Source: Pseudomonadota bacterium
GTDB lineage: Bacteria > Pseudomonadota > Alphaproteobacteria > Sphingomonadales > SMXR01
NCBI GenBank assembly: GCA_022566895.1
Contig: JADFIA010000002.1
Location: forward strand, 38,340-102,339
DNA: 64,000 nucleotides
Direction: 5' to 3'
This document shows positions 48,794 to 60,189 of this stretch, in pieces; position 1 is the first letter of the stretch; each line of letters opens with the position of its first letter. The notes under the pieces were generated by a model. It saw only the letters and a list, made by a program, of their open reading frames with translations. It was not told the origin of the DNA and did no database searches. A program made the translations under genes and the position numbers.

Positions 48794-49438
48794 TTATCCG
48801 CGGTCCGAACGCTCTATCCGAACGACTTCCGTCGAGCCGCTCTGGCCCGGAAAGTTGGTGAACATCGCAGCAACCAGGTACGGCATGGCCTTGGGCAAAC
48901 GATCACGATAGTGGTTCGAGGATGCGTTCCCTTCGAACAGCAGTTCGCCGTTGGCGCGCCGGATCTTCATCACCAGCCGGCTCGTGTAGATGATCCGGAT
49001 GCGCGGCTCCTGCGGATAGAATGCGTATCCGAAGCCATAGTGTCCGAAGCCATAATGCCCAAAGCCATGGTGCGCGAATCTATGGTGTCCGAAGCCAAAG
49101 TGATAGGGGCTAAAGAACGGATAGTGATAATAGGAGTATCCCCGGTAAATATAGTAGCGCCGCTCGCTCTCGGTGACGTCATAATCGATCTCGATCACCA
49201 GATCGGCCTTGGGGTCGGTAACGACTTTGTAGCCCAGCGACTGCAGTTGGGGCACCAGGAGACCAGCATACTGGGCCAGTTCGAGGCTGCCTGCCTTTGC
49301 CGGGTCGCTTGAGGTGATAAAGACGGTTTCGCCCATGGGCTCGGGCAGCTTATGAAAGCGCGTGACGTCACTACGGTACGACGTGCTGCAGGCGGCCGTA
49401 AAAACGGCCAAGAAGGCTATAAGAGCTATTTTGCGCAT
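48794..49438 (-). CDS. DUF4136-like lipoprotein with His/Gly/Phe-rich repeat
   Basis: A 214-residue lipoprotein. The signal ends in a lipobox (AVFTAAC, Cys17). Residues about 20–95 and 145–210 match the beta-rich DUF4136 plan (VTRFHKLPEPMGETVFI, ADLVIEIDYDV, IRIIYTSRLVMKI). Residues 100–141 form an unusual insert: a Tyr/Pro/Phe segment followed by pentads of the FGHYG type. The His density suggests metal binding, which is inference. The repeat is also visible in the DNA. Confidence 0.82.
   Translation of the reverse strand: MRKIALIAFLAVFTAACSTSYRSDVTRFHKLPEPMGETVFITSSDPAKAGSLELAQYAGLLVPQLQSLGYKVVTDPKADLVIEIDYDVTESERRYYIYRGYSYYHYPFFSPYHFGFGHHRFAHHGFGHYGFGHYGFGYAFYPQEPRIRIIYTSRLVMKIRRANGELLFEGNASSNHYRDRLPKAMPYLVAAMFTNFPGQSGSTEVVRIERSDRG
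49019..49099 (-). repeat. 15-bp imperfect tandem repeats inside the DUF4136 lipoprotein gene
   Basis: About five successive 15-base units encode Phe-(Gly/Ala)-His-(His/Tyr)-(Gly/Arg) pentads. Two of them (FGHYG FGHYG) are identical in protein and nearly identical in DNA. Such arrays change copy number by slippage. Confidence 0.8.
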
Positions 49439-49537
49439 GTTGGTCTCCCAAAATTTGTTTGGGCCTCGTCAAATTGTGAGAGGTCCAGTCTATTACAGAC
49501 CGGCTTAACTTCCAATTAACAAGAATTCACATGTGCG

Positions 49538-50557
49538 TCACGGCCGCAGAAGGCCTACGATTTCCATCACTTCGGCCATCGTCCTTTCAGCGATTTCGCT
49601 GGCCCGCGCGGCGCCATCCCGCAGAATTGAATCGACATATCCCGGATCCTGCTTGAGGCGCACCATTTCCTCGGTCACCGGCCCCAAGCGGTCGATTGCC
49701 AACTCGGTGAGCGCTTCCTTGAACGGCGAGAATCCAAGCCCTGCAAAGCGCCCGCAGACTTCGTCGAGGCTGACATCTGCGAGGGATGAATAGATGGAGA
49801 TCAGATTGAGCGCTTCGGGGCGATTTTTTAACGCCTGCGGATTATCGGGAAGCGGTTCCGAATCGGTTTTCGCCTTTTTTATTTTCCGGGCAATGGCTTC
49901 ACGATCGTCGGTCAGATTGATCCTCGAAAAATCCGAGGGGTCCGATTTGCTCATTTTCTTGGTGCCGTCTCGAAGCGACATGACCCGTGTCGCGTTGCCG
50001 GTAATCACCGGCTCGACATTGGGAAAATAATCGACCCCAAAGTCGTTGTTAAATTTTCTGGCAATATCCTGGGTCAGCTCCAGATGCTGCTTCTGGTCCT
50101 CGCCTACCGGCACCCGAGAGGCCTTATAAAGGAGGATATCGGCCGCCATCAGGGTCGGATAGGCGTAGAGGCCGACGCTTGCTTTTTCTCTATTCTTGCC
50201 CGCCTTGTCTTTGAACTGGGTCATGCGGTTAAGCCAGCCCATCCGGGCCACACAAGCGAAAATCCAGGCCAGTTCCGAATGTTGAGGCACCTGGCTTTGG
50301 TTAAAGAGGATGCTTTCCTTGGGGTCGATCCCGGCCGCCAGGAAAGCTGCAGCCGCCTCGCGGGTCTGATCGACCAACTCCTTGGGATCCTGGAACACGG
50401 TGATCGCATGCAGATCGACCACACAATAGATGCACTCAAAGCTGTCCTGCAGCTTCACCCAATTGCGGAAGGCGCCCAGATAGTTACCAAGATGCATATT
50501 TCCGGTCGGTTGAGCACCGGAAAATACGCGTTCGCGTACTTTGTTTTCTGTGCCCAT
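49538..50557 (-). CDS. trpS: Tryptophanyl-tRNA synthetase
   Basis: A 339-residue class I synthetase that charges tRNA-Trp. The ATG at 50557 ([19 protein letters not shown]) is chosen; the frame extends uselessly into murJ. The HIGH-type motif is [14 protein letters not shown] and the KMSKS motif is [25 protein letters not shown] and [16 protein letters not shown] are the substrate-binding blocks. It lies 58 bases after murJ, in an order common in alphaproteobacteria. Confidence 0.96.
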   Translation of the reverse strand: MGTENKVRERVFSGAQPTGNMHLGNYLGAFRNWVKLQDSFECIYCVVDLHAITVFQDPKELVDQTREAAAAFLAAGIDPKESILFNQSQVPQHSELAWIFACVARMGWLNRMTQFKDKAGKNREKASVGLYAYPTLMAADILLYKASRVPVGEDQKQHLELTQDIARKFNNDFGVDYFPNVEPVITGNATRVMSLRDGTKKMSKSDPSDFSRINLTDDREAIARKIKKAKTDSEPLPDNPQALKNRPEALNLISIYSSLADVSLDEVCGRFAGLGFSPFKEALTELAIDRLGPVTEEMVRLKQDPGYVDSILRDGAARASEIAERTMAEVMEIVGLLRP

Positions 50558-50615
50558 GGGGCTTTCCCTCTCACGGCAGCGGCGGCGGCAGTTATGACAA
50601 TTGGCGCTAGCCGGG

Positions 50616-52172
50616 TCAAGACCGTCCCAGCAGCTGCCTGATGTCCCCGATTCTGAAAAGTCTGAAAACCCAGGCCAAGAGGCCGTAGACAGCCAGCCCG
50701 GCAAGGATCAGTCCGGCCAGTCCGGCGATCTTGGCAGCCAGTGATCCGGCGAAAAAGGCCGACAAATAGCCGGCCAAAAGGAAGACCGCTAGGCCCATGC
50801 CCGCCGCCGCCGCGCCGATGCCGACCAGTTTCCTGCGCAGCCGCGGGTCGATCTCAAAATGGCCGCGCCGTCGCAATACCAGATAAAGAAGGCCGACGTT
50901 CACCCAGGCCGAGATAGCGGTGGCAAGCGCCAGGCCCACATGTTTAAACGGGATCATCAGGATGACGTTCAGGACAATATTCACGGCCAGAGCCACGAGT
51001 GAGATTTTGACCGGAGTGCGGGTATCGTGGCGCGAAAAGAAACCTGGCGTCAAAATCTTTATCAGGACATAGGCCGGCAGCCCGGCGGCATATGCGCTGA
51101 GCGCCATCGCCGTGGCCGCCGTGGCGCTTGAATCGAAGGCCCCGCGCTCGAAAAGGACGGTAATCAGGGGCCCCGGGATGACCGCCAGGGCGACAGCGGC
51201 GGGCACAGTGATCAACAAGGCAACTTCCATGGCCCGGTTTTGTTGTTCGATCGCCGCCGCCGTTTCGCCTTCGGCCAGTTTACGAGACATGGCCGGCAAG
51301 AGGACCGTTCCTACCGCCACGCCGATGACGCCGATTGGCAGCTGATTAAGCCGGTCGGCATAAAAGAGATATGACAACGAGCCCTCGGGCAGAAGCGAAG
51401 CGAGGATGATGTCGATCACCAGATTGACCTGCACTGCACCAGCCCCGAGAGCGGCCGGCAGCATGATGATGCCTAAGGACTTGACCTTGGGCGTCAGGCG
51501 CGGCCAGCGCAGCCGCAGCGACATGCCGGCCTTGTGCATGGCCACGGTCAGCCACACCAGTTGCGCGATCCCGGCCACCGTGACAGCACGCGCCAGCGCC
51601 CGTCCGGCCAGAAAATCGTTGTCGTGAAAAAAGATTATTGAACCGATAAGGCAAAGGTTCAAAAGGATCGGTGCGCTGGCCGAAGCCACAAATCGGTTCA
51701 GGCTGTTCAAGACTCCGGCCATCAGCGAGACCAATGAGATCAGCATCAAATAGGGGAAGGTGGACCGGGTTAGATCGACCGCCAGATCGAATTTTTCTGG
51801 ATCGTCCACGAAGCCCGGCGCCAGCGCTACCATGACCCACGGCATCGCGGCCTGCATAAGCGCCGTAAAGAGCAATAAGGTCGGTAGGAGAACCGCCAGC
51901 GCTTCCTCGGCAAAGCGCTTGGCGCGCGCCCTGCCCTGGGCTTCACCGCGATCGCCTAAAATCCCGCAGAAAAGAGGCACAAAGGCGGCATTGAAAGCCC
52001 CTTCTGCGAACAGGCGGCGGAAAAAATTAGGTAGTTTGAAAGCCACGAAGAAACAGTCCGCAACCAAACTGGCGCCCAAAAAGCTGGCCAGAAGTATGTC
52101 GCGGACAAATCCCAAAACCCGACTGACCAAAGTCAGGCCGCCAAACGTCGATATGGATCTTAAGAGAGCCAT
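50616..52172 (-). CDS. murJ: Lipid II flippase MurJ
   Basis: A 518-residue multi-spanning membrane protein that flips the peptidoglycan precursor lipid II. The N-terminus [20 protein letters not shown] and [20 protein letters not shown] are diagnostic, with conserved Arg residues needed for flipping. Roughly 14 hydrophobic segments are seen along the chain, as in the MOP superfamily. It follows glnD and precedes trpS on the same strand. Confidence 0.96.
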   Translation of the reverse strand: MALLRSISTFGGLTLVSRVLGFVRDILLASFLGASLVADCFFVAFKLPNFFRRLFAEGAFNAAFVPLFCGILGDRGEAQGRARAKRFAEEALAVLLPTLLLFTALMQAAMPWVMVALAPGFVDDPEKFDLAVDLTRSTFPYLMLISLVSLMAGVLNSLNRFVASASAPILLNLCLIGSIIFFHDNDFLAGRALARAVTVAGIAQLVWLTVAMHKAGMSLRLRWPRLTPKVKSLGIIMLPAALGAGAVQVNLVIDIILASLLPEGSLSYLFYADRLNQLPIGVIGVAVGTVLLPAMSRKLAEGETAAAIEQQNRAMEVALLITVPAAVALAVIPGPLITVLFERGAFDSSATAATAMALSAYAAGLPAYVLIKILTPGFFSRHDTRTPVKISLVALAVNIVLNVILMIPFKHVGLALATAISAWVNVGLLYLVLRRRGHFEIDPRLRRKLVGIGAAAAGMGLAVFLLAGYLSAFFAGSLAAKIAGLAGLILAGLAVYGLLAWVFRLFRIGDIRQLLGRS

Positions 52173-52261
52173 CCGGCCTCCTTAAGGTCAGACTCATGAG
52201 GGACTATTGGGGCAGGCTTGGGGCAAGTCAATGACCGAATTGGGGCGCGCAGAAGCATCCG

Positions 52262-55012
52262 CTAACCAGCCAGCGAGGCGTCCTCGGCCTGGCCGGCCGC
52301 CTCCAGAAGTTTACTCTCGAGGCTCCTGAGCCGGCCCGGGTGGGTGATCTTCCGGCCATCTAGTTCCTGGATATAGAAAACATCGACCGCGCGCTCTCCG
52401 TAGGTCGCGATATGGGCGCTGTAGATCGAGATGCGCTGCCCGTGGAGGACACTCGTGAGGTCGTATAACAGTCCCGTGCGGTCGCGGGCGTTGATTTCAA
52501 GGACCGTATACATGCTGCTGGCCCGGTTATCGAAAATGGCCAGCGGTTCGACCTTGAAAACATCGGTGCGCCGCGGGATTGTGGGTACGCGGTGAAGTCG
52601 CGGCGAAGGATCGAGCTGGCCGCTGATCGTGGCCTCGATGACCCGGCGAATTTCACGGTCGGTCTTGCGCCCTTCAAAAGCGTGGCCTTGGGGCGTCTGG
52701 ACCGCGAAATTGTCAACCGCCATGTGGTCCTCGGTCGTAAAAATCTTGGCATCGACAATATTCGCCCCGAGAACTGCAAGCGCCCCGGACAGCTTTGCAA
52801 AAAGCCCCGGTTTGTCCTTTGTGTAGACCGCGATCCGGCTGCGGTCACTGTTGCGATCGACGGTGATCGAAATACCGACCTCCTTTTTTGCCTGATCGGT
52901 CGACCACATCAGCTTGGCGTTGATGGCCTGCATTTGCGTATCCACCGCGATCCAGTAATTGTCGAGGAGCCGATCCTTGGAGGCTTTGTATGCTCCGGCA
53001 CCGGCCTTTCCGAGCCGTGACTTCAAGGCATTTTTCTTGGCCTCGACGCGCTCCGACCGGCCAGTCTCGATATGTCCGGCCAATAGAACTTCCTCGGCGG
53101 CGTAAAAAAGGTCTTGAAGAAGCTGCCGTTTCCAGCCGTTCCAGATATTCGGGCCGACCGCTCGGATATCCACAACCGTCAGCATGGCCAACAACCGGAG
53201 GCGCTCGAGGCTGTTGACGATCTCGGTAAAATCCTCGACCGTTTTGGGATCTGAAATATCCCGCTTGAAGGCGAAATTGCTCATCACAAGATGGTGGCGC
53301 ACCAGCCAGGCAACCAGGTCGGTCTCGGTTGGCGTCAGGCCGACCCGCGGACAAAGGTTTTGGGCAATCTGTTCGCCGATGATCGAATGATTGCCGCCGC
53401 GGCCTTTGGCTATGTCGTGCAATAGGACGCCCATATAGAGGGCCCGCCGCGAACCGATCTTGTGGATGATTTCTGTGGCGATGGGATGGTCTTCCTCAAG
53501 GTCGCCTTGTTCGATCTGCGACAGCAGCCCGATCGCCCGAATGGTGTGCTCATCGACCGTATAATGGTGATACATGTCGTGCTGCATCATCGCCACGATA
53601 CGTCCGAAATCTGGCACGAAACGGCCAAACACCCCGGCCTCGTTCATCCGCCGCAGGCTCTTCTCGGGGGTCCTGCGGGAGGTTAGGACAGAAAGAAAAT
53701 ATTCGTTGGCTTGGGGATTGCAGCGCAGCCGGCCATCGATCCGCTTCAGGTTTTTGTTGATCAGGCGCAGGGCATTCGGGTGGATGTCGTAGTCATATTC
53801 ATCTGCCAGCCAGAAAATCTTGAGCAGCCGCACCGGATCCTCTTCAAAATCCGTCTCGGTGCCTACGTTTATTCGCCCGGCATCGAGGCGGAACCCGCCC
53901 AACCGCGGCTGACGTCTCAGTCGGGCGAGGCTGAAAATATTTCGCTTTTGCTGCTGCGCTTCTAGAAAAGCGCAAAAAACCCGGGTTAGTTCGCCGACTT
54001 CTTTGGCCACCAGGAAATAATGCTTCATGAAGCGCTCAGTACCGGAGAGGCCCGGATGGTCCTTGTATCGGAGGTGCCTGGCCAGCTCTCCTTGAACGTC
54101 AAAGGTTAACCGCTCCTCGGCTCGCCCGGTCAGGAAATGCAGGTAGCAGCGGATGTCCCACAAAAAGCGTTCGGCCTTCTTGAACTGCCTGAGCTCACTT
54201 TTACTTAATAGGCCTTCATCCAAAAGCTCCGCGATGTCCCTGACCCCATAGAGAAAGCGGACGATCCAAAACAGGGTCTGGAGGTCTCGCAGGCCGCCTT
54301 TTCCGTCCTTGAGGTTGGGTTCGACGACGTAGCGCGAATCTCCCATGCGGATGTGACGCCGATTGCGCTCCTCGAGCTTGGCCTCGACGAATTTGCGGCC
54401 CTTGCCGTGGATGAGTCCTTTGTGAAAAGCCTTCCAGGACTCGTCAGAAAGCTCCTCATCGCCGCAAATCAGCCGCGCATCGAGAAGCGATGTGAGGATC
54501 GTCAGGTCCTCTTTTGCAAGGCGAATACAATCCTCGATCGAGCGTGTAGCATGGCCGATTTTGAGGCCCAGGTCCCAAAGCCCGTAAAGCACGAACTCGA
54601 CCGCCTTCTCGACTTTTTTGGAGTGTTTTTTGGCAACCAGGAACAAAATATCCAAGTCCGAATAGGGCGCCAGCTCCTGACGCCCATAGCCGCCGGTCGC
54701 GACCACCGACAGCGCCTCATTGGCGGCCAGCGGTCCGGCCCCGCAATATTTCTGGTGGGCCAGGTCAAAGAGCGTCCCGACGATCTGATCCATCAGATCG
54801 CTCAGCGCTCTTGCCGTTTCCGGGCCGCTGGTCGTCCCGGCCTCAAGGCGCTGGCGTATATTTGCCCTGCCCTCCGCGAGCACCTCCTGAAGGCGCGCCA
54901 GAAGCCGTGGTCTGATGTCGTCATGCTTGGTTTCCTTCAGCTCGGTGACGATTTTTGCGCGCCACGGCAGCCGGTTTGTGGTTGGTTTGTTATTGGTCTT
55001 GACCGAGTTCAC
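52262..55012 (-). CDS. glnD: PII uridylyltransferase / uridylyl-removing enzyme
   Basis: A 916-residue nitrogen sensor that uridylylates and deuridylylates PII according to glutamine. The nucleotidyltransferase motif is [19 protein letters not shown]. The HD phosphohydrolase site is [20 protein letters not shown]. Two C-terminal ACT domains bind glutamine ([40 protein letters not shown]). The GTG start overlaps the mutS stop, so the two are coupled. No glnB or amtB is in the window. Confidence 0.96.
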   Translation of the reverse strand: MNSVKTNNKPTTNRLPWRAKIVTELKETKHDDIRPRLLARLQEVLAEGRANIRQRLEAGTTSGPETARALSDLMDQIVGTLFDLAHQKYCGAGPLAANEALSVVATGGYGRQELAPYSDLDILFLVAKKHSKKVEKAVEFVLYGLWDLGLKIGHATRSIEDCIRLAKEDLTILTSLLDARLICGDEELSDESWKAFHKGLIHGKGRKFVEAKLEERNRRHIRMGDSRYVVEPNLKDGKGGLRDLQTLFWIVRFLYGVRDIAELLDEGLLSKSELRQFKKAERFLWDIRCYLHFLTGRAEERLTFDVQGELARHLRYKDHPGLSGTERFMKHYFLVAKEVGELTRVFCAFLEAQQQKRNIFSLARLRRQPRLGGFRLDAGRINVGTETDFEEDPVRLLKIFWLADEYDYDIHPNALRLINKNLKRIDGRLRCNPQANEYFLSVLTSRRTPEKSLRRMNEAGVFGRFVPDFGRIVAMMQHDMYHHYTVDEHTIRAIGLLSQIEQGDLEEDHPIATEIIHKIGSRRALYMGVLLHDIAKGRGGNHSIIGEQIAQNLCPRVGLTPTETDLVAWLVRHHLVMSNFAFKRDISDPKTVEDFTEIVNSLERLRLLAMLTVVDIRAVGPNIWNGWKRQLLQDLFYAAEEVLLAGHIETGRSERVEAKKNALKSRLGKAGAGAYKASKDRLLDNYWIAVDTQMQAINAKLMWSTDQAKKEVGISITVDRNSDRSRIAVYTKDKPGLFAKLSGALAVLGANIVDAKIFTTEDHMAVDNFAVQTPQGHAFEGRKTDREIRRVIEATISGQLDPSPRLHRVPTIPRRTDVFKVEPLAIFDNRASSMYTVLEINARDRTGLLYDLTSVLHGQRISIYSAHIATYGERAVDVFYIQELDGRKITHPGRLRSLESKLLEAAGQAEDASLAG

Positions 55013-57738
55013 CGGGCCGATCCCTTATCTTCGTCCGCGAGCACTCGCAAGCGGTAGAGAAACTCAAGCGCCTGTCGCGGCGTAAATTCGTCGGGTACAA
55101 GCTCGCGCACCGCCTCCTCGACTTGGTTTTTGGGTCTGGCAGACGCCGCGGCGCGCTGCATCGTTTCTTTAAAAAGCGGCAGATCGTCGGCCAGTTCCTT
55201 AACCGAAATTTTCCGACCGTTGCGCTCGAGTGCCTCCAGGACCTCCTCGGCCCTACTCACGACACCGGCCGGCAGGCCGGCCAGCCGCGCCACCTGTATC
55301 CCGTAAGAACGATCGGCCGCGCCGGCTCCCACCTGATACAAAAAGACCAGCTCACCCATCCATTCCTTGACCCGCATATTGTGCAATGAGATTTCACCGA
55401 GCTTTACCGCCAGCGCCGTCAATTCGTGATAGTGGGTGGCAAAGAGGGTTCGCGAGCGGTTGATCTCGTGCAGGCACTCAACCGCCGCCCAGGCAATCGA
55501 TAGCCCGTCGTAGGTCGCGGTGCCGCGGCCGATCTCATCTAGAATCACCAATGAGCGCTCGCCGGCTTGATTAAGGATGGCCGCGGTCTCGACCATTTCG
55601 ACCATGAAAGTCGAGCGGCCGTGGGCCAGGTCGTCGGTTGCACCGACCCGGCAGAACAACCGGTCGACAACCCCGATCACGGCCGATTTGGCGGGCACGA
55701 AGGCTCCCATCTGGGCAAGAATGGCGAGCAGTGCATTTTGCCTCAAGAAGGTGCTTTTTCCAGCCATATTCGGCCCGGTCACGAGCCATAGGCGCTGGCC
55801 CTGTCCTAAGCTGCAGTCATTGGCCACAAAGCCGGTTTCGCCAACCGCCTCCAGTGCCTGTTCGACCACCGGGTGGCGGCCATCCTCAACCTCAAAAGTC
55901 AGGCTATCGTCGACTTGGGGCCGGGCATAATTTTCCGCCACCGCCAACTCCGCGAGTGCCGACGACAGATCGAGCACGGCAAGCGCCCGGGCGGCGCGTG
56001 CGATTGCATTCCAATTTGTCGAGATAAGCCCAAGGAGATCCTCGAACACCTCGTGCTCAACCGCCAACGCCCGTTCGGAGGCCTCCAATATCTTCGCCGC
56101 CTGTTGCGACAGTTCGGGGCTCGTAAACCGCACCGCACTTGCCAGGGTCTGACGGTGAATAAAGGTCTCCGAATGGGGTGGCTGCATCAGTTTGTCGCCG
56201 TGCTTGGTGCCCACATTGATGTGATAGCCGAGTACATTGTTGTGTTTGATCTTGAGGCCGGAGATCCCCGTCTCGTTACGGTATTTTGTCTCAAGCGCCG
56301 CTATTAACCGCCGGCTTTCGCTGCTCAAAGACCTGAATTCGTCGAGCGCTGCATGATACTTTTCAGCCACGAAGCCACCATCGCGGGCCAAGAGCGGCGG
56401 TTCCGGCACAAGGGCTCTGTGCAGCTTATCCGACAGCCCCTGATCAAGGTGCAGCCCGGTCAGCGCCTGTTCAATCTCTTCCGGCACCGTATCGAGAGGG
56501 GCCGACGGGATATCAAGCAGCCGCCGCACTTCGAGGCTCTGCGCAAGGCCGTCGCGGATCACCGCAAGATCACGCGGCCCGCCGCGGCCCATAGACAGAC
56601 GTGACAGCGCCCGTTCGAGATCCGGCGTGCGTCGTAGAGCCTCCCGCAGATCTTTTCTGAGCGCGTCTTTGCCAACCAGATAGTCTATAGAATCGAGACG
56701 TCTGTTTATAGCTCCGGGCTCCGTCAGGGGCCCGGACAGCCGCCTCGCGAGCAGGCGCGCGCCGGCTGCCGTCACCGTACGGTCGAGGATGGACAGGAGA
56801 CTTCCCTTGCTCTCTCCGCTCAGCGTGCGTACAAGCTCGAGGTTGCGCCGGCTAGCCGCGTCGATGGCCATTGTCGCCTCAGGATGTCGCCTTCTCGGTG
56901 GCCTCAAGCGCGGAAATTGCCCCTTTTGCGTCTCTTCCAGATACAGCAGGATCGCATTGAGCGCCGCCAGATCGCTGCGCGAGAACTCGCCAAAGCCCTC
57001 GACCGCATTTACGCCAAAGTTTTTCTTTATTCGGTTGGTCCCAGATGTGCTGTCGAAATGGCTCCCAGGCAGATAGGTGATTTTCTCACGCCAGTCAAAA
57101 AGGGCTTGCCGCCCGGCTTCGTCCGCTACCGCCTCACTCACGATCAGCTCTCCGGGCCGCAGGCAGGCCAGATCACCGTCGATGTCCTCGATCGATGTTG
57201 GCGCCACCGAAAGCTCGCCGGTCGAAATGTCGACCGCAGCCAGCGACCAGGACTCGCCAACCTTCGCCAGCCCGGCCAGATAATTGTTAGCCCGTGCCTC
57301 CAAGAGTCCCTCTTCGGTCAGCGTACCCGGGGTCACGAGCCGGATCACCTCGCGCCGGACCACTGCCTTGGGGCCTCTTTTTCGGGCGACTTCGGGATCC
57401 TCCACCTGTTCGCATACGGCGACCCTGAAGCCGGACTTGATGAGTCTTGCCAAATAGATCTCGGCCGCGTGCACCGGAACCCCGGCCATCGGGATGTCGA
57501 CCCCGAGGTGCTTACCGCGCTTGGTCAGGGCTATATCGAGTGCTGCGGCCGCCAGTTTGGCGTCGTCAAAAAACAGCTCGTAAAAATCTCCCATGCGATA
57601 AAAAAGCAGGGCATCCTGGTATGCCGCCTTGATTTCCAGATATTGGCGCATCATTGGCGTCACGTCCGTGCGCGCGCCCTTCAGCGGTTTATCGCCGCCG
57701 GAACTGACCTTGAGAGCAGCCTTTGAAATTTCGCCCAT
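55009..57738 (-). CDS. mutS: DNA mismatch repair protein MutS
   Basis: A 909-residue mismatch sensor. The mismatch-binding motif is in the N-terminal domain ([18 protein letters not shown], with Phe and Glu of the F-x-E motif replaced in position by DFYELF as usual). Walker A is [20 protein letters not shown], the signature and Walker B follow in [20 protein letters not shown], and a helix-turn-helix lies near the end. The length is normal. mutL is not in the window. It is divergent from maeB. Confidence 0.97.
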   Translation of the reverse strand: MGEISKAALKVSSGGDKPLKGARTDVTPMMRQYLEIKAAYQDALLFYRMGDFYELFFDDAKLAAAALDIALTKRGKHLGVDIPMAGVPVHAAEIYLARLIKSGFRVAVCEQVEDPEVARKRGPKAVVRREVIRLVTPGTLTEEGLLEARANNYLAGLAKVGESWSLAAVDISTGELSVAPTSIEDIDGDLACLRPGELIVSEAVADEAGRQALFDWREKITYLPGSHFDSTSGTNRIKKNFGVNAVEGFGEFSRSDLAALNAILLYLEETQKGQFPRLRPPRRRHPEATMAIDAASRRNLELVRTLSGESKGSLLSILDRTVTAAGARLLARRLSGPLTEPGAINRRLDSIDYLVGKDALRKDLREALRRTPDLERALSRLSMGRGGPRDLAVIRDGLAQSLEVRRLLDIPSAPLDTVPEEIEQALTGLHLDQGLSDKLHRALVPEPPLLARDGGFVAEKYHAALDEFRSLSSESRRLIAALETKYRNETGISGLKIKHNNVLGYHINVGTKHGDKLMQPPHSETFIHRQTLASAVRFTSPELSQQAAKILEASERALAVEHEVFEDLLGLISTNWNAIARAARALAVLDLSSALAELAVAENYARPQVDDSLTFEVEDGRHPVVEQALEAVGETGFVANDCSLGQGQRLWLVTGPNMAGKSTFLRQNALLAILAQMGAFVPAKSAVIGVVDRLFCRVGATDDLAHGRSTFMVEMVETAAILNQAGERSLVILDEIGRGTATYDGLSIAWAAVECLHEINRSRTLFATHYHELTALAVKLGEISLHNMRVKEWMGELVFLYQVGAGAADRSYGIQVARLAGLPAGVVSRAEEVLEALERNGRKISVKELADDLPLFKETMQRAAASARPKNQVEEAVRELVPDEFTPRQALEFLYRLRVLADEDKGSAR

Positions 57739-57891
57739 GACCTGAAGAAATCCTCACAATCAATTCAAGAGGGTTGAATGTCTGGCGACGCACTATTAGC
57801 GTTTTAATGCAAACGGGCGTACGATTCCACTCTCCGGATGCGGCATGCCGGTGATCCCGGGTAACAAGGCGCCCTAGCGAAAGGTGGAAAA

Positions 57892-60189
57892 GTGAGCAAA
57901 GACGAGACTCGCTTTGGCGATAAGGAAGCACTTTTGTTTCATTCCTCGGGTCGTCCGGGGAAGATCGAGATCATACCAACCAAGCCGATGGCCACCCAGC
58001 GCGACCTGTCGCTTGCCTATTCTCCCGGCGTTGCGGTGCCGGTGCTCGCGATCTCAAAAGATCCCGCCACCGCCTATGATTACACGACCAAAGGAAATCT
58101 TGTGGCCGTGGTCTCGAACGGCACCGCGATCTTGGGCCTTGGCAATCTCGGGGCGCTCGCCGCCAAACCAGTAATGGAAGGAAAAGCAGTTTTGTTCAAG
58201 CGATTCGCCGATGTGGACGCCATCGATCTGGAGGTCGATACGGAGGACATCGACGAGTTCGTTAACTGTGTACGGCTTCTGGGCCCAAGCTTTGGCGGCA
58301 TCAATCTCGAGGATATCAAGGCGCCCGAATCCTTCATCATCGAACAGCGGCTGCGCGAGGAGCTCAACATTCCGGTCTTTCACGATGACCAGCACGGGAC
58401 CGCGATTATTGTGCTGGCCGGATTTCTGAACGCCATCGATCTGACCGGGCGCAGCATCAAAAAGACGCGGGTCGTGGTCAACGGGGCCGGGGCGGCGGCG
58501 ATCGCCTGCACCGAACTCTTAAAGGCGATAGGCCTGCCGCATAACAATGTGGTTATTTGTGATAGCAAAGGCGTTATCTACGAGGGTCGCAAGGAAGGTA
58601 TGAATCAATGGAAGTCCGCCCATGCGATCAAGACCAAGTTGCGCACGCTCGACGAGGCAATGAAGGGAGCGGACGTATTGATCGGCCTATCGGTCAAAGG
58701 CGCCGTGTCCAAGAAAATGGTCAAGTCGATGGCCAAAAAACCGATTATCTTCGCGATGGCCAATCCGGACCCGGAAATCACGCCGGAGGAAGTGGCCGAG
58801 GTTCGCAGCGACGCCATCGTTGCGACCGGGCGTTCCGACTATCCCAACCAGGTCAATAATGTGCTTGGTTTTCCCTATATATTCCGCGGCGCCCTCGATG
58901 TTCGGGCGACGACGATCAATGATGCCATGAAAATTGCGGCGGCCAAGGCTCTGGCTGAATTGGCGCGCCAGGATGTGCCGGACGAGGTGGCGAGAGCCTA
59001 CGCCGGCCGCCGCACCCGCTACGGGCCCGATTATATCATCCCGGCACCTTTTGATCCCAGGCTGATCGAATGTATCCCGCCCCGGGTCGCCCAAGCGGCA
59101 ATGGATTCGGGCGTCGCCGGCAAACCGATCGAGGACATGACAGCTTACAAGCGCCAGCTGGGTGGGCGGATGAATCCGACAGTTGCGGCGCTGTCTCAAA
59201 TGTTTGTCGAATTGGAAGCCAATCCCCGGCGGGTCGTTTTTGCCGAGGCCGAAGAGCCGCGCATGCTCCGGGCCGCCTTGAGCTTCCGAAACAGCGGCTA
59301 TGGCACGCCCATCCTGGTCGGGTTGGAGGAGGTGGTTCGCCAACAGCTTCAAGAGCTCGGCGTGAACGATCTTGACGGGCTCGAAATCAGAAGCGCCAAA
59401 TCCTCGCCCTGGAACCAGGAGTTCGCGGATTATCTCTACGCGCGGCTAAATCGGCGCGGCTATTTGCGGCGCGACGTCCGGCGGCTGGTCAATCGAGACC
59501 GCAATGTCTTTAGCAGCTGCTTGGTCGCGCTCGGCCACGCTGATGCCATGGTTACTGGAATCACCCGCCATTACTGGCAGGCGCTTAGAAAAATTCTTCT
59601 GACCGTCGACGCCCAAAAGGGCTATCGGCCTTTCGGGTTGGCCATGATGGTGTCGCGCGGGCGCACGGTTTTTGTGGCCGACGCCACGGTGACCCAACGA
59701 CCGAGCGCCGAGGAGCTGGCCGACATTGCAACCCAGGCCGCCGAAGCCGTGCGCCGCTTCGGTCATCACCCGCGGGTCGCCTTTGTCTCCTTTTCGAACT
59801 TCGGCAATCCCATGCGCGAAGAAGGTGACCGGTTGCGGCAAGCGGTCAGAATCCTCGACCACCGACGCAACGATTTCGAATACGACGGCGAAATGTCGGT
59901 CGACGTGGCCTTGGGCGAGGACATGTTGAAGACCCTTTATCCCTTTTCGAGGCTTTCGGCCCCGGCCAATATTCTGATCATGCCGGATCTTCACAGCGCC
60001 AACATATCCTACAAGCTTTTAAACGAGATGGGCGGCGGTCAACTGATCGGTCCGGTCCTGTGGGGATTAAAAAAATCGATCCAGATCACCAGGATGCGCG
60101 CCACCACAGCCGATATTCTCGATATGGCCGGCATCGCGGCGATGGGCTCGCTGCGGCAGGAAGAGGATCAGAACCTGCCCGGTCTTTAG
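57892..60189 (+). CDS. maeB: NADP-dependent malic enzyme with phosphotransacetylase-like domain
   Basis: A 765-residue enzyme that decarboxylates malate to pyruvate. The GTG at 57892 has AAGGTGG upstream. The N-terminal malic-enzyme half (SLAYSPGVAVPVLAI, GNLGALAAKPVMEGKAVLFK, FHDDQHGTAIIVLAGFLNA, VVNGAGAAAIACTELLKAIG) is joined to a C-terminal phosphotransacetylase-like half (VFAEAEEPRMLRAA, ILIMPDLHSANISYKLL), which in this family is regulatory rather than catalytic. It overlaps the stop of the convergent permease gene by four bases. Confidence 0.95.
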   Translation: MSKDETRFGDKEALLFHSSGRPGKIEIIPTKPMATQRDLSLAYSPGVAVPVLAISKDPATAYDYTTKGNLVAVVSNGTAILGLGNLGALAAKPVMEGKAVLFKRFADVDAIDLEVDTEDIDEFVNCVRLLGPSFGGINLEDIKAPESFIIEQRLREELNIPVFHDDQHGTAIIVLAGFLNAIDLTGRSIKKTRVVVNGAGAAAIACTELLKAIGLPHNNVVICDSKGVIYEGRKEGMNQWKSAHAIKTKLRTLDEAMKGADVLIGLSVKGAVSKKMVKSMAKKPIIFAMANPDPEITPEEVAEVRSDAIVATGRSDYPNQVNNVLGFPYIFRGALDVRATTINDAMKIAAAKALAELARQDVPDEVARAYAGRRTRYGPDYIIPAPFDPRLIECIPPRVAQAAMDSGVAGKPIEDMTAYKRQLGGRMNPTVAALSQMFVELEANPRRVVFAEAEEPRMLRAALSFRNSGYGTPILVGLEEVVRQQLQELGVNDLDGLEIRSAKSSPWNQEFADYLYARLNRRGYLRRDVRRLVNRDRNVFSSCLVALGHADAMVTGITRHYWQALRKILLTVDAQKGYRPFGLAMMVSRGRTVFVADATVTQRPSAEELADIATQAAEAVRRFGHHPRVAFVSFSNFGNPMREEGDRLRQAVRILDHRRNDFEYDGEMSVDVALGEDMLKTLYPFSRLSAPANILIMPDLHSANISYKLLNEMGGGQLIGPVLWGLKKSIQITRMRATTADILDMAGIAAMGSLRQEEDQNLPGL

